Of a DNA stretch of 5,301 nt, positions 1 through 5,301 are shown piece by piece. A model generated the notes under the pieces. It did not search any database and had not been told where the DNA came from. It saw only the letters and a program-made list of their open reading frames with translations. Numbering within the stretch: the first letter of the stretch is position 1; each line of letters opens with the position of its first letter. Origin of the DNA: Saprospiraceae bacterium (lineage in GTDB: Bacteria; Bacteroidota; Bacteroidia; Chitinophagales; Saprospiraceae); assembly GCA_014379665.1 (NCBI GenBank), contig JACMLK010000063.1, positions 1 through 5,301 on the forward strand, given 5' to 3'. A program made the position numbers and the translations under genes.

Positions 1-2
1 AT

Positions 3-86
3 AAATATATTACCTATTTAAGTATTGGCCTGATTATTAATGCATTATCATTAAAAATGTATTTAAAACCTTTTACATTCAAGTAA
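3..86 (+). CDS. possible C-terminal end of an upstream membrane protein (partial)
   Basis: An open frame runs in from the left edge and ends at a TAA at 84-86. Its 27 visible residues are strongly hydrophobic in the middle (around YLSIGLIINALSLKMYL) and end in a short basic tail, as the last transmembrane helix of an inner-membrane protein would. It stops just before the candidate promoter at 93-100, which is a sensible gene boundary. Against it, open frames of this length arise by chance in such AT-rich DNA, and a similar one is open on the opposite strand. No family can be named from so little sequence. Confidence 0.35.
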   Translation, partial: KYITYLSIGLIINALSLKMYLKPFTFK

Positions 87-92
87 TTTTAA

Positions 93-100
93 TAGCTTTG
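93..100 (+). promoter_or_regulatory. candidate Bacteroidota -7 promoter element
   Basis: TAGCTTTG matches the TAnnTTTG consensus of the primary sigma factor in Bacteroidota. It lies 19 bases before the ATG of the first complete gene, so transcription would begin near 106-108 with a very short leader. No clear TTG-type -33 element is visible at the expected distance; only a T-rich stretch near 71-74 is present, so the call rests on the -7 box and its position. Confidence 0.4.
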
Positions 101-119
101 TGTCATATTGCAATTAAAT

Positions 120-416
120 ATGGCTGACATTCTTACATTCCTCATTATAGGGTTTTTTATTTCATTATTGTTTCTAAATGTGTATTTCAGGGTTAAAGTT
201 TTTAAGGTATATAAAACTCTTGTACAGAATAAAATAGAGTTTAACTCATCACACATATTCAGCAAACAAAAAATGGAAACCGAAATCCTTCCAAAATATC
301 CACTCTATAAAAATGACATATTGAGCTTTGCCGGCCACATTAAAAAATCGATTCTCATTGCTGTTATTTTAGTATTACTGATCACAGTAATGGGAATTAT
401 TCTGAAAAATAATTAA
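120..416 (+). CDS. small two-helix membrane protein of unknown function
   Basis: A 98-residue protein I cannot assign to a named family. It has a hydrophobic segment at about residues 4-23, a basic and polar central region of roughly 50 residues (about 24-75), and a second hydrophobic segment at about 77-95 ending in KNN. This suggests two membrane passes with a central loop. I chose the ATG at 120; an in-frame TTG at 108 would add four residues, but it would sit almost on the predicted transcription start. It is the first gene of the probable polysaccharide operon, and the oxidoreductase begins 11 bases after its stop. A role as a small accessory subunit in envelope glycan synthesis is inference from position only. 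Reality as a gene is likely, given the coherent topology and tight spacing. Confidence 0.75.
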   Translation: MADILTFLIIGFFISLLFLNVYFRVKVFKVYKTLVQNKIEFNSSHIFSKQKMETEILPKYPLYKNDILSFAGHIKKSILIAVILVLLITVMGIILKNN

Positions 417-427
417 ATTATGATCAA

Positions 428-1384
428 TTGAAAATAGGATTGGCAGGAGTGGGGCACTTGGGTAAAATACATCTGAAATGCCTGAAGAATACAAAATTTG
501 ATTTTATTGGTTTTTATGATCCCGATGTTATACTAAGGCAAAATCTGGATGAGATTGGGATTATTGCTTTTGACAGTCTGGAGAGCATGATTTCGCAGGT
601 AGATTGCGTGGATATTGTAAGTCCTACGGTACACCATTTTGCTATTGCAAAACAGTCGATTATAGCAGGCAAGCATGTTTTCATAGAAAAGCCACTGACT
701 GAAACACTTGAACAGGCAGAAGAATTGGTCGCTTTGTCCATATTGTTTGGCGTTAAAGTTCAGGTAGGTCATGTGGAGCGTTATAACCCTGCCATCAGAT
801 CTTTGCGAAATATAAATTTTAAACCCAAATTTATTGAAGGTCATCGTTTAGCCATGTTCAATCCACGTGGTACTGATGTATCAGTGGTACTTGATCTCAT
901 GATACATGATCTGGATATAGTTTTGAGTATGGTCAAAGATGAAGTAACAGAAGTAAGGGCTAATGGGGTAAGCATTGTTAGTAAAACACCTGATATCTGT
1001 AATGCAAGGATAGAGTTTAGTGGTGGGGCAGTTGCCAATTTGACTGCAAGTCGGATCAGCCTTAAAAACATGCGAAAGTTGCGTATTTTTCAGGAAGATG
1101 CTTATATCAGTCTTGATTTTTTAGAAAAGGAAGCTCAGGTGGTCAAAATCGAAGAAAATGATCTGAACGAAGATTTTTCAGGGATGACCATACATACAAA
1201 TGACGGTTTGAAACGTATTATTATTGAAACACCTGAAATAATGAAAAACAATGCCATAGAAGAAGAGTTGAATGATTTTTATGAAGCAGTAGTTGGCCAT
1301 TCAGAAGTTTTGGTGACGATTCAGGATGGATTGAGGGCACTTAGCTTAGCTCATATCATCCAGCAAAAAATAAATGGGTTGTAA
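428..1384 (+). CDS. Gfo/Idh/MocA family NAD(P)-dependent oxidoreductase
   Basis: A cytoplasmic sugar or nucleotide-sugar dehydrogenase of 318 residues, the usual length for the family. The N-terminal Rossmann fold starts at once with GLAGVGHLGKIH (4-15), followed by FYDPD (29-33) at the end of the second strand. The family lysine lies in EKP (87-89). GHVERYNPA (114-122) and the IHDLDI segment (159-164), holding the catalytic-type histidine, follow in the C-terminal domain. The GHxERxNPA motif also occurs in UDP-GlcNAc 3-dehydrogenases of the GnnA type, so a UDP-amino-sugar substrate is plausible, but no GnnB-like aminotransferase is present here and the substrate remains open. The start is TTG: an in-frame stop at 410-412 excludes an upstream ATG, and the Rossmann strand begins at residue 2. 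Its TAA overlaps the ATG of the lipoprotein gene by one base, indicating translational coupling. It probably supplies or modifies a sugar for the glycan begun by the downstream transferase. Confidence 0.93.
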   Translation: MKIGLAGVGHLGKIHLKCLKNTKFDFIGFYDPDVILRQNLDEIGIIAFDSLESMISQVDCVDIVSPTVHHFAIAKQSIIAGKHVFIEKPLTETLEQAEELVALSILFGVKVQVGHVERYNPAIRSLRNINFKPKFIEGHRLAMFNPRGTDVSVVLDLMIHDLDIVLSMVKDEVTEVRANGVSIVSKTPDICNARIEFSGGAVANLTASRISLKNMRKLRIFQEDAYISLDFLEKEAQVVKIEENDLNEDFSGMTIHTNDGLKRIIIETPEIMKNNAIEEELNDFYEAVVGHSEVLVTIQDGLRALSLAHIIQQKINGL

Positions 1385-2247
1385 TGAGCAGAAAATATAT
1401 ATGTATTATTAGCCTGGCAAATGCATTGTTGCTAATCTCCTGTGGATTAACTGATAACCAAAATCCAGTTCCCTCATTTATAGATTTAAAAGAGCCTGTA
1501 GTTCTTCTTAAAGGAGGACCTGATCTATATGATACGCACAAAATTACTGATGTTTGGGTATTTGCAGATGGACAGATATTAGGTGTCTTCCCATTGCCTG
1601 CCAAAGTACCACTGGAAGTGCAGGATTCAGATGTGGAGATAACAATTTTAGCAGGAATCAGAAATAACGGAATGAATGACATCCCTGTATTTTACCCTTT
1701 TTACAAATCAATTGTTAAAACATTAAAGCCTGTAGGGAACGAAATATATCAGATTCCTTTGAATTTTGAGTATTCAGGTAGCGCTTTATTCCCAATTAAT
1801 GAAGGATTTGAAACCGGCAATTCATTGACTCTTGATTTGGACAATAAACCTTCTACATTCCTTACAGTAACTTCTGATGAAGCAAGTGCAGGAATTAAGT
1901 CAGGTATGATAACGCTTACAAATGAACAGCATTTTATTGAAATTGCATCTGATGCAGCAGTTAGAGACGGTCAAAATTCCAGAGGTGCAAGTTATATTGA
2001 ATTGGACTACAAAGGAGATGGTGAAATTTCTGTGGGTTTGGCTAAAACCCAGGGTTCTCTGATTCTGATTGAATATGTATTGTTTGTACCCTGCAAACAG
2101 AATTGGAATAAAATATATATTGATGTGACAGATAAACTTTCTGTGAAAGATTATGATGAATATCGTATTGCATTGGGTTTCCGAAGGACCAGTACAAGTG
2201 ACACTTCCAAAATCTATATTGATAATGTTAAACATGTTCATTTCTGA
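1384..2247 (+). CDS. conserved envelope lipoprotein of unknown function
   Basis: A 287-residue predicted lipoprotein. The signal peptide has K4, a hydrophobic core at about 8-18 and a lipobox L17-I18-S19-C20, so the mature protein would start at Cys20. The residues after it (GLTDNQN) lack a clear acidic surface-export signal of the Bacteroidota type, so a periplasm-facing location is more likely than the cell surface. Two regions are apparent. The N-terminal half has ITDVWVFADGQILGVFPLP (54-72), AGIRNNG (90-96) and YPFY (104-107), resembling a conserved beta-rich domain I recall from unannotated Bacteroidota proteins. The C-terminal half (about 138-287) is beta-rich, starts with GFETGN and ends with IYIDNV, a pattern like jelly-roll carbohydrate-binding domains. 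The start overlaps the oxidoreductase stop (TAATG), and the sugar transferase begins 6 bases downstream. This links it to polysaccharide assembly or export, but no activity can be assigned. Confidence 0.85.
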   Translation: MSRKYICIISLANALLLISCGLTDNQNPVPSFIDLKEPVVLLKGGPDLYDTHKITDVWVFADGQILGVFPLPAKVPLEVQDSDVEITILAGIRNNGMNDIPVFYPFYKSIVKTLKPVGNEIYQIPLNFEYSGSALFPINEGFETGNSLTLDLDNKPSTFLTVTSDEASAGIKSGMITLTNEQHFIEIASDAAVRDGQNSRGASYIELDYKGDGEISVGLAKTQGSLILIEYVLFVPCKQNWNKIYIDVTDKLSVKDYDEYRIALGFRRTSTSDTSKIYIDNVKHVHF

Positions 2248-2253
2248 TCACTG

Positions 2254-3675
2254 ATGGGAGAACAAAGGAAACTGGAATTATTTGTATACAGAACGGGAGA
2301 TTTTCTTGCCGCTCTTATTGCATGGTTTCTTTTCTTTGCTTATCGAAAACGCATTGAGTTTCCATCGATATCTTTCTCTGAAATATTTTCTGACAACAAA
2401 CTTTGGCAAGGTTTGGTTTTGATACCTGTTTTTTGGGTAATTATTTATTCCATATTTGATAAGTACCATGATATTTACAGATATTCAAGACTTGAAACTC
2501 TTAAAAGTACATTCTTTACTACCTTTTTAGGTGTATTGCTACTGTTTTTTACAGTCCTTATGGATGATGTGGTGTTGAAATATACTTCATATCTATCCTT
2601 ATTCATACATCTATTTTTGCTGCATTATATCATTACTTCTTCTTTCAGAATGATCATACTGACCGTAGCCAGCAGAAGACTAAAAGCTGGAAAAGTTAGT
2701 TACAATACCCTTATCATTGGTGGGGATAAAAATGCAGTAGATTTGTATGAAGAAATTAGAAACAGGCCATATAGTTTGGGCCACAATTTTGTAGGATTTA
2801 TTGATAGTAATGGACGGAGTAACAACCACCTGGATCAGTATCTTCCAAAATTGGGAAAATTATCAACGCTCGAAAACGTCCTGCATCAAAAGAGAATTGA
2901 AGAGGTAATCATTGCAGTTGAAACTTCCGAACATGATAAATTGAAAGCCATCCTTGATGCGCTTTTTGATTATTCTGATCAGATGCTCATCAAAGTTATT
3001 CCTGATACCTATGATATTATGCTCGGCACGGTCAAAATGAGTCATATTTACGGGGCAGTACTGATCGAGATAGAACAGGAATTAATGCCAAACTGGCAAA
3101 AAGTGGTAAAAAGAATGATAGATTATTTCATAAGCATTGTGGCAATAATAATTTTATCCCCGGTTATTATAGTGAGTATCATTCGTGTGAAACTATCGTC
3201 CTCCGGTCCTGTTTTTTACCTGCAGGAAAGAATTGGCCTGAACGGTAAGCCATTTAATATTATTAAATTTCGTTCAATGTTTGTCGAGGCGGAGAAAGAG
3301 GGACCTCAATTATCCAATGACTTTGATGAAAGGGTTACTTCCTGGGGTAAGGTGATGCGCAAATGGAGAATAGACGAGATTCCTCAGTTTTTTAACGTAC
3401 TGTTTGGTGATATGTCCATAGTAGGACCGAGACCTGAAAGAAAATACTATATTGATCTTATATCAAAGCAAGCTCCACATTATAAGCATTTACTGAAAGT
3501 TCGGCCAGGCATCACTTCCTGGGGACAAGTCAAATACGGATACGCTTCCAATGTGCCACAAATGATTCAAAGATTAAAATTTGATATTTTGTATATTGAA
3601 AACATGTCTTTGAGTCTTGATATTAAAATTTTATTTTATACTATGGTGGTACTGTTCCAGGGAAAAGGCAAATAA
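2254..3675 (+). CDS. polyisoprenyl-phosphate hexose-1-phosphate transferase (exopolysaccharide initiating sugar transferase)
   Basis: An inner-membrane enzyme that transfers a sugar-1-phosphate from a nucleotide sugar to undecaprenyl phosphate, the first step of capsule, exopolysaccharide or O-antigen synthesis. Its 473 residues fit the long WbaP/WcaJ-like architecture. Four N-terminal hydrophobic helices lie at about 15-30, 52-69, 87-105 and 112-137. A central Rossmann-like CoA_binding_3 domain begins at NTLIIGGDKNA (151-161). The C-terminal catalytic domain starts at KRMID (286-290). There, the hydrophobic stretch 291-310 contains the Ser-Pro break (302-303) of the re-entrant helix, followed by QERIG (324-328), KFRSM (338-342), the catalytic Asp-Glu pair (374-375), GDMSIVGPRPE (385-395) and RPGITSWGQVKYGYA (417-431). 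All key motifs are intact. The sugar specificity cannot be read from sequence. The ATG at 2254 is 6 bases after the lipoprotein stop, so this is probably the last gene of the four-gene operon. Confidence 0.95.
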   Translation: MGEQRKLELFVYRTGDFLAALIAWFLFFAYRKRIEFPSISFSEIFSDNKLWQGLVLIPVFWVIIYSIFDKYHDIYRYSRLETLKSTFFTTFLGVLLLFFTVLMDDVVLKYTSYLSLFIHLFLLHYIITSSFRMIILTVASRRLKAGKVSYNTLIIGGDKNAVDLYEEIRNRPYSLGHNFVGFIDSNGRSNNHLDQYLPKLGKLSTLENVLHQKRIEEVIIAVETSEHDKLKAILDALFDYSDQMLIKVIPDTYDIMLGTVKMSHIYGAVLIEIEQELMPNWQKVVKRMIDYFISIVAIIILSPVIIVSIIRVKLSSSGPVFYLQERIGLNGKPFNIIKFRSMFVEAEKEGPQLSNDFDERVTSWGKVMRKWRIDEIPQFFNVLFGDMSIVGPRPERKYYIDLISKQAPHYKHLLKVRPGITSWGQVKYGYASNVPQMIQRLKFDILYIENMSLSLDIKILFYTMVVLFQGKGK

Positions 3676-3741
3676 TCCCTTATTTCAAAAAAAACTTTAG
3701 CCATCATTCATTGTTTATTAAACGTCAATTTATCATTCAGA

Positions 3742-4266
3742 ATGGAAACAATTTATCTGGGAGCCGGGTGTTTTTGGTGCGTTGAAGCGGTTTTTTTAAA
3801 GCTTATAGGTGTGCAGCGAGTCAGATCAGGATATATGGGAGGACACATTAAGAACCCATCATATAGAGAAGTATGTTCAGGTATGACCGGACATGCAGAA
3901 GTTATCGAAATTGCTTTTGATGAAAAGATGATCAAATTTGATGAAATACTTGAAGTATTCTGGACGATACATGATCCTACCACATTAAACAGACAGGGAG
4001 CTGATAAGGGTACACAATACAGATCCGTTATATTCTATACTACCGAAACCCAGAAATCTACAGCGATTTGGTCAAAACAAAATATTGCAACACAATTTTG
4101 GGATGATCAGGTGGTCACGGAGATTGTGCCGGCAGGTAGTTTTTATCCGGCAGAAGCTTATCATCAGAATTATTACAATGAAAATCCTGATCAATCATAT
4201 TGTGCCATAGTGATTCCTCCAAAACTACATAAACTCAATCAAAAATTCAGTCACCTGACAAAGTAA
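3742..4266 (+). CDS. msrA: peptide-methionine (S)-S-oxide reductase MsrA
   Basis: Reduces the S-epimer of methionine sulfoxide, free or in proteins, using thioredoxin. The 174 residues match a standard single-domain MsrA. The active site GCFWCVE (9-15) carries the catalytic Cys10 and Glu15. Further family signatures follow: GYMGG (30-34), SYREVCSGMTGHAEV (40-54), HDPTTLNRQGADKGTQYRS (77-95) and FYPAEAYHQNYY (134-145). Cys154, after the YHQ motif, is the likely resolving cysteine; Cys13 and Cys45 are also present. No signal peptide is seen, so it is cytoplasmic. The ATG at 3742 puts the first beta strand directly before the GCFW motif, as usual in short MsrAs. It follows the sugar transferase after 66 non-coding bases and is tightly linked to msrB downstream. 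Confidence 0.97.
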   Translation: METIYLGAGCFWCVEAVFLKLIGVQRVRSGYMGGHIKNPSYREVCSGMTGHAEVIEIAFDEKMIKFDEILEVFWTIHDPTTLNRQGADKGTQYRSVIFYTTETQKSTAIWSKQNIATQFWDDQVVTEIVPAGSFYPAEAYHQNYYNENPDQSYCAIVIPPKLHKLNQKFSHLTK

Positions 4267-4272
4267 TAAAGC

Positions 4273-4647
4273 ATGGCTACCAAATATAATATTTTGACCC
4301 CGGAAGAAGAACATGTCATTGTTCATAAAGGTACTGAAAGACCATTTACGGGAGAATATGATAAGTTCTCTGGCAAAGGCATTTTTATTTGCCGTAGATG
4401 TAATAATCCGTTGTATTATTCTTCATCCAAGTTTGATTCGGGTTGCGGATGGCCTGCCTTTGATGATGAAATAGAGGGTGCAGTAAAACGGATCACAGAT
4501 AAGGACGGCAGAAGGACTGAAATATTGTGCAATGTGTGTGACGCCCACCTTGGTCATGTTTTTAACGGCGAGCGATTAACCATAAAAAATATAAGGCATT
4601 GTGTAAATTCTCTTTCGATTCGTTTTATTGCGGATGAAAAAGTATAG
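4273..4647 (+). CDS. msrB: peptide-methionine (R)-S-oxide reductase MsrB
   Basis: Reduces the R-epimer of protein-bound methionine sulfoxide, complementing MsrA. The 124 residues form a complete SelR-type domain. [11 protein letters not shown] (20-30) opens the fold. Two CxxC pairs, Cys40/Cys43 and Cys86/Cys89, bind structural zinc. SGCGWPAF (56-63) holds Cys58, the probable resolving cysteine, and DAHLGHVF (90-97) is followed by the catalytic Cys110 in RHCVNS. The loop before the catalytic cysteine ([10 protein letters not shown]) differs from the common DGPxPTGxRYC form and is about one residue longer; I believe RHCVNS variants form a recognised subgroup, so activity should be intact. The ATG lies 6 bases after the msrA stop, which is followed at once by a second in-frame TAA (4267-4269). 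The pair is probably cotranscribed. No signal peptide is seen. Confidence 0.97.
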   Translation: MATKYNILTPEEEHVIVHKGTERPFTGEYDKFSGKGIFICRRCNNPLYYSSSKFDSGCGWPAFDDEIEGAVKRITDKDGRRTEILCNVCDAHLGHVFNGERLTIKNIRHCVNSLSIRFIADEKV

Positions 4648-4654
4648 TTTGTAT

Positions 4655-4677
4655 ATAAAAAGTGGGGAACTTTTTAT
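4655..4677 (+). terminator. AT-rich hairpin after msrB, possible terminator
   Basis: A perfect 9-bp inverted repeat, ATAAAAAGT at 4655-4663 and ACTTTTTAT at 4669-4677, encloses the loop GGGGA. A further U-G pair can extend it to 10 bp. It begins 7 bases after the msrB stop. The T-run sits in the 3' arm rather than after the stem, and the stem has only one G-C pair, so it is weaker than a classical intrinsic terminator. Its position at the end of msrAB is the main support. Confidence 0.4.
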
Positions 4678-4792
4678 GCTTTACCAACGTTTTTTAGCCT
4701 GAACTGGATGATTATTTTGGGTAATTTATGTCACTGTTCTCATTGGTCAAACATCCATTTTCAATTTTAAATGAGTAAATAAAATCAACTTT

Positions 4793-5182
4793 ATGACGTT
4801 AACTGAAACAAAACAAAAGGCAAAATCTTTTTTCAAAAGGCTTTTATGGATTCTGCTTATATCCTCCATAGTTTTTTCCGGAGTTTATTATTTCTACAGA
4901 ACATATACAGTAAGCGAAGGAACGAGAACCGGTACTTTGTATAAAATCTCTAAAAAGGGCAAAATATTTAAGACTTACGAAGGCCAGATTCAATTGGCTG
5001 GTTCAACCATTGTATCTAAAGCCAGTACATGGGATTTCTCAGTAGTCGATGCGGAGACCTATGTAAGGTTACAGGAATTCGAAGGTAAGAATGTCAGACT
5101 ACATTACAAAGAAATGGTCGAAGCTTTTCCCTGGCAAGGTGACACAGATTATCTGGTCTTTCAGGTGGAAGAAGTGAAGTAA
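4793..5182 (+). CDS. small single-pass membrane protein of a conserved Bacteroidota family, function unknown
   Basis: A 129-residue protein with a short basic cytoplasmic N-terminus, one transmembrane helix at about 18-36, and a soluble beta-rich domain that should face the periplasm. Conserved-looking landmarks are SEGTRTG (41-47), KKGKIFKTYEGQ (54-65), WDFSVVD (80-86), a GKNVRLHYKE strand (98-107) and PWQGDTDYLVFQVE (113-126). From memory, relatives with this SEG-RTG / FKTYEG / W-GDT pattern are widespread in Bacteroidota and are sometimes labelled 6-phosphogluconate dehydrogenase. Nothing here supports that label: the protein is far too short and has no Rossmann motif. It stands alone, 145 bases after msrB, and its TAA directly abuts the stop of the convergent gene. 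No Shine-Dalgarno is visible; the ATG at 4793 is the first in-frame start giving an intact basic region before the helix. Confidence 0.85.
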   Translation: MTLTETKQKAKSFFKRLLWILLISSIVFSGVYYFYRTYTVSEGTRTGTLYKISKKGKIFKTYEGQIQLAGSTIVSKASTWDFSVVDAETYVRLQEFEGKNVRLHYKEMVEAFPWQGDTDYLVFQVEEVK

Positions 5183-5301
5183 TTATTTTTGAACAAAAGC
5201 ATTGCTCCACTTATATTGCATCAGGGAGATTTCCTTATTTATCCATTCATAAGCCTGTTGATGAAGTTCTTTGCCGGTTTTACCAGGGAGTGGTTGTCCA
5301 A
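5183..5301 (-). CDS. C-terminal end of a probable PlsC-like acyltransferase (partial)
   Basis: Reading the - strand from the right edge, a frame stays open for 38 codons and ends in TAA at 5185-5183. The visible tail starts GQPLPGKTGKELHQQAYEWI and ends SNAFVQK. The pattern of a G-x-P-(I/L) strand followed by G-(K/L)-T-x-x-E-L and an amphipathic helix resembles the C-terminus of 1-acyl-sn-glycerol-3-phosphate acyltransferases (PlsC family), which acylate lysophosphatidic acid at the membrane. The diagnostic HxxxxD motif would lie outside the window, so the family call is tentative. The gene converges on the 129-residue membrane protein with no bases between the two stop codons. Confidence 0.6.
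   Translation of the reverse strand, partial: GQPLPGKTGKELHQQAYEWINKEISLMQYKWSNAFVQK

Noticed and set aside
533..844. Open frames on the - strand inside the oxidoreductase gene
   Set aside because: They lie opposite a strongly motif-supported gene and give no recognisable protein; they are shadows.
1356..2241. Open frames on the - strand opposite the lipoprotein gene
   Set aside because: Their translations show no family motifs, and the + strand gene has a clear lipobox and operon coupling.
3676..3741. Possible terminator and promoter between the sugar transferase and msrA
   Set aside because: There is an A-run near 3687-3694 but no convincing stem, and no TAnnTTTG box before msrA. I cannot tell whether msrAB is read from the upstream operon.
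4712..4719. TTATTTTG, a near match to the TAnnTTTG promoter box, in the msrB-downstream spacer
   Set aside because: One key base of the box is wrong and no TTG-type -33 element lies at the right distance. In such AT-rich DNA this is weak evidence for a promoter of the 129-residue gene.
4771..4782. Three-codon ORF (ATG AGT AAA TAA) just before the 129-residue gene
   Set aside because: It neither overlaps nor reaches the start at 4793, and there is no sign that it is translated.
5198..5208. Short AGCATTGCT inverted repeat near the convergent stops
   Set aside because: Four-base arms around one base are too short to form a terminator, and the repeat lies within the - strand coding frame.

Overview
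The window looks like a chromosomal segment of a member of the Bacteroidota, perhaps a Saprospiria- or Chitinophagia-like lineage (the rank below phylum is a guess). The DNA is AT-rich and the genes have no recognisable Shine-Dalgarno sequences. A TAnnTTTG-type -7 promoter element precedes the first complete gene. Several proteins belong to families I associate with this phylum: a PHPT-type sugar transferase with a WGQVKYGYA motif, a 287-residue lipoprotein, and a 129-residue membrane protein with an SEGTRTG motif.

Layout: bases 3-86 may hold the hydrophobic tail of a gene entering from the left. A candidate promoter at 93-100 follows. Next comes a tight four-gene block on the + strand (120-3675): a small two-helix membrane protein, a Gfo/Idh/MocA NAD(P)-dependent sugar oxidoreductase with a TTG start, a conserved lipoprotein whose start overlaps the preceding stop (TAATG), and a polyisoprenyl-phosphate hexose-1-phosphate transferase. 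Gaps of 11, -1 and 6 bases suggest one transcript. After 66 non-coding bases come msrA and msrB, 6 bases apart, followed by an AT-rich hairpin that may be their terminator. A 145-base spacer leads to a small single-pass membrane protein of unknown function. The last 119 bases are the C-terminal end of a gene on the - strand, probably a PlsC-like acyltransferase. Its stop codon directly abuts the stop of the 129-aa gene.

How the genes fit together: the sugar transferase would load the first sugar phosphate onto undecaprenyl phosphate at the inner membrane, and the oxidoreductase could modify a nucleotide sugar for the same glycan. The lipoprotein and the small membrane protein, both unassigned, may belong to the same envelope polysaccharide pathway; this rests only on operon position. 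MsrA and MsrB form an ordinary pair repairing the S- and R-epimers of methionine sulfoxide.

I see no CRISPR array, mobile element, tRNA, rRNA or clear new system. The most interesting content is the unassigned proteins embedded in the glycan operon.
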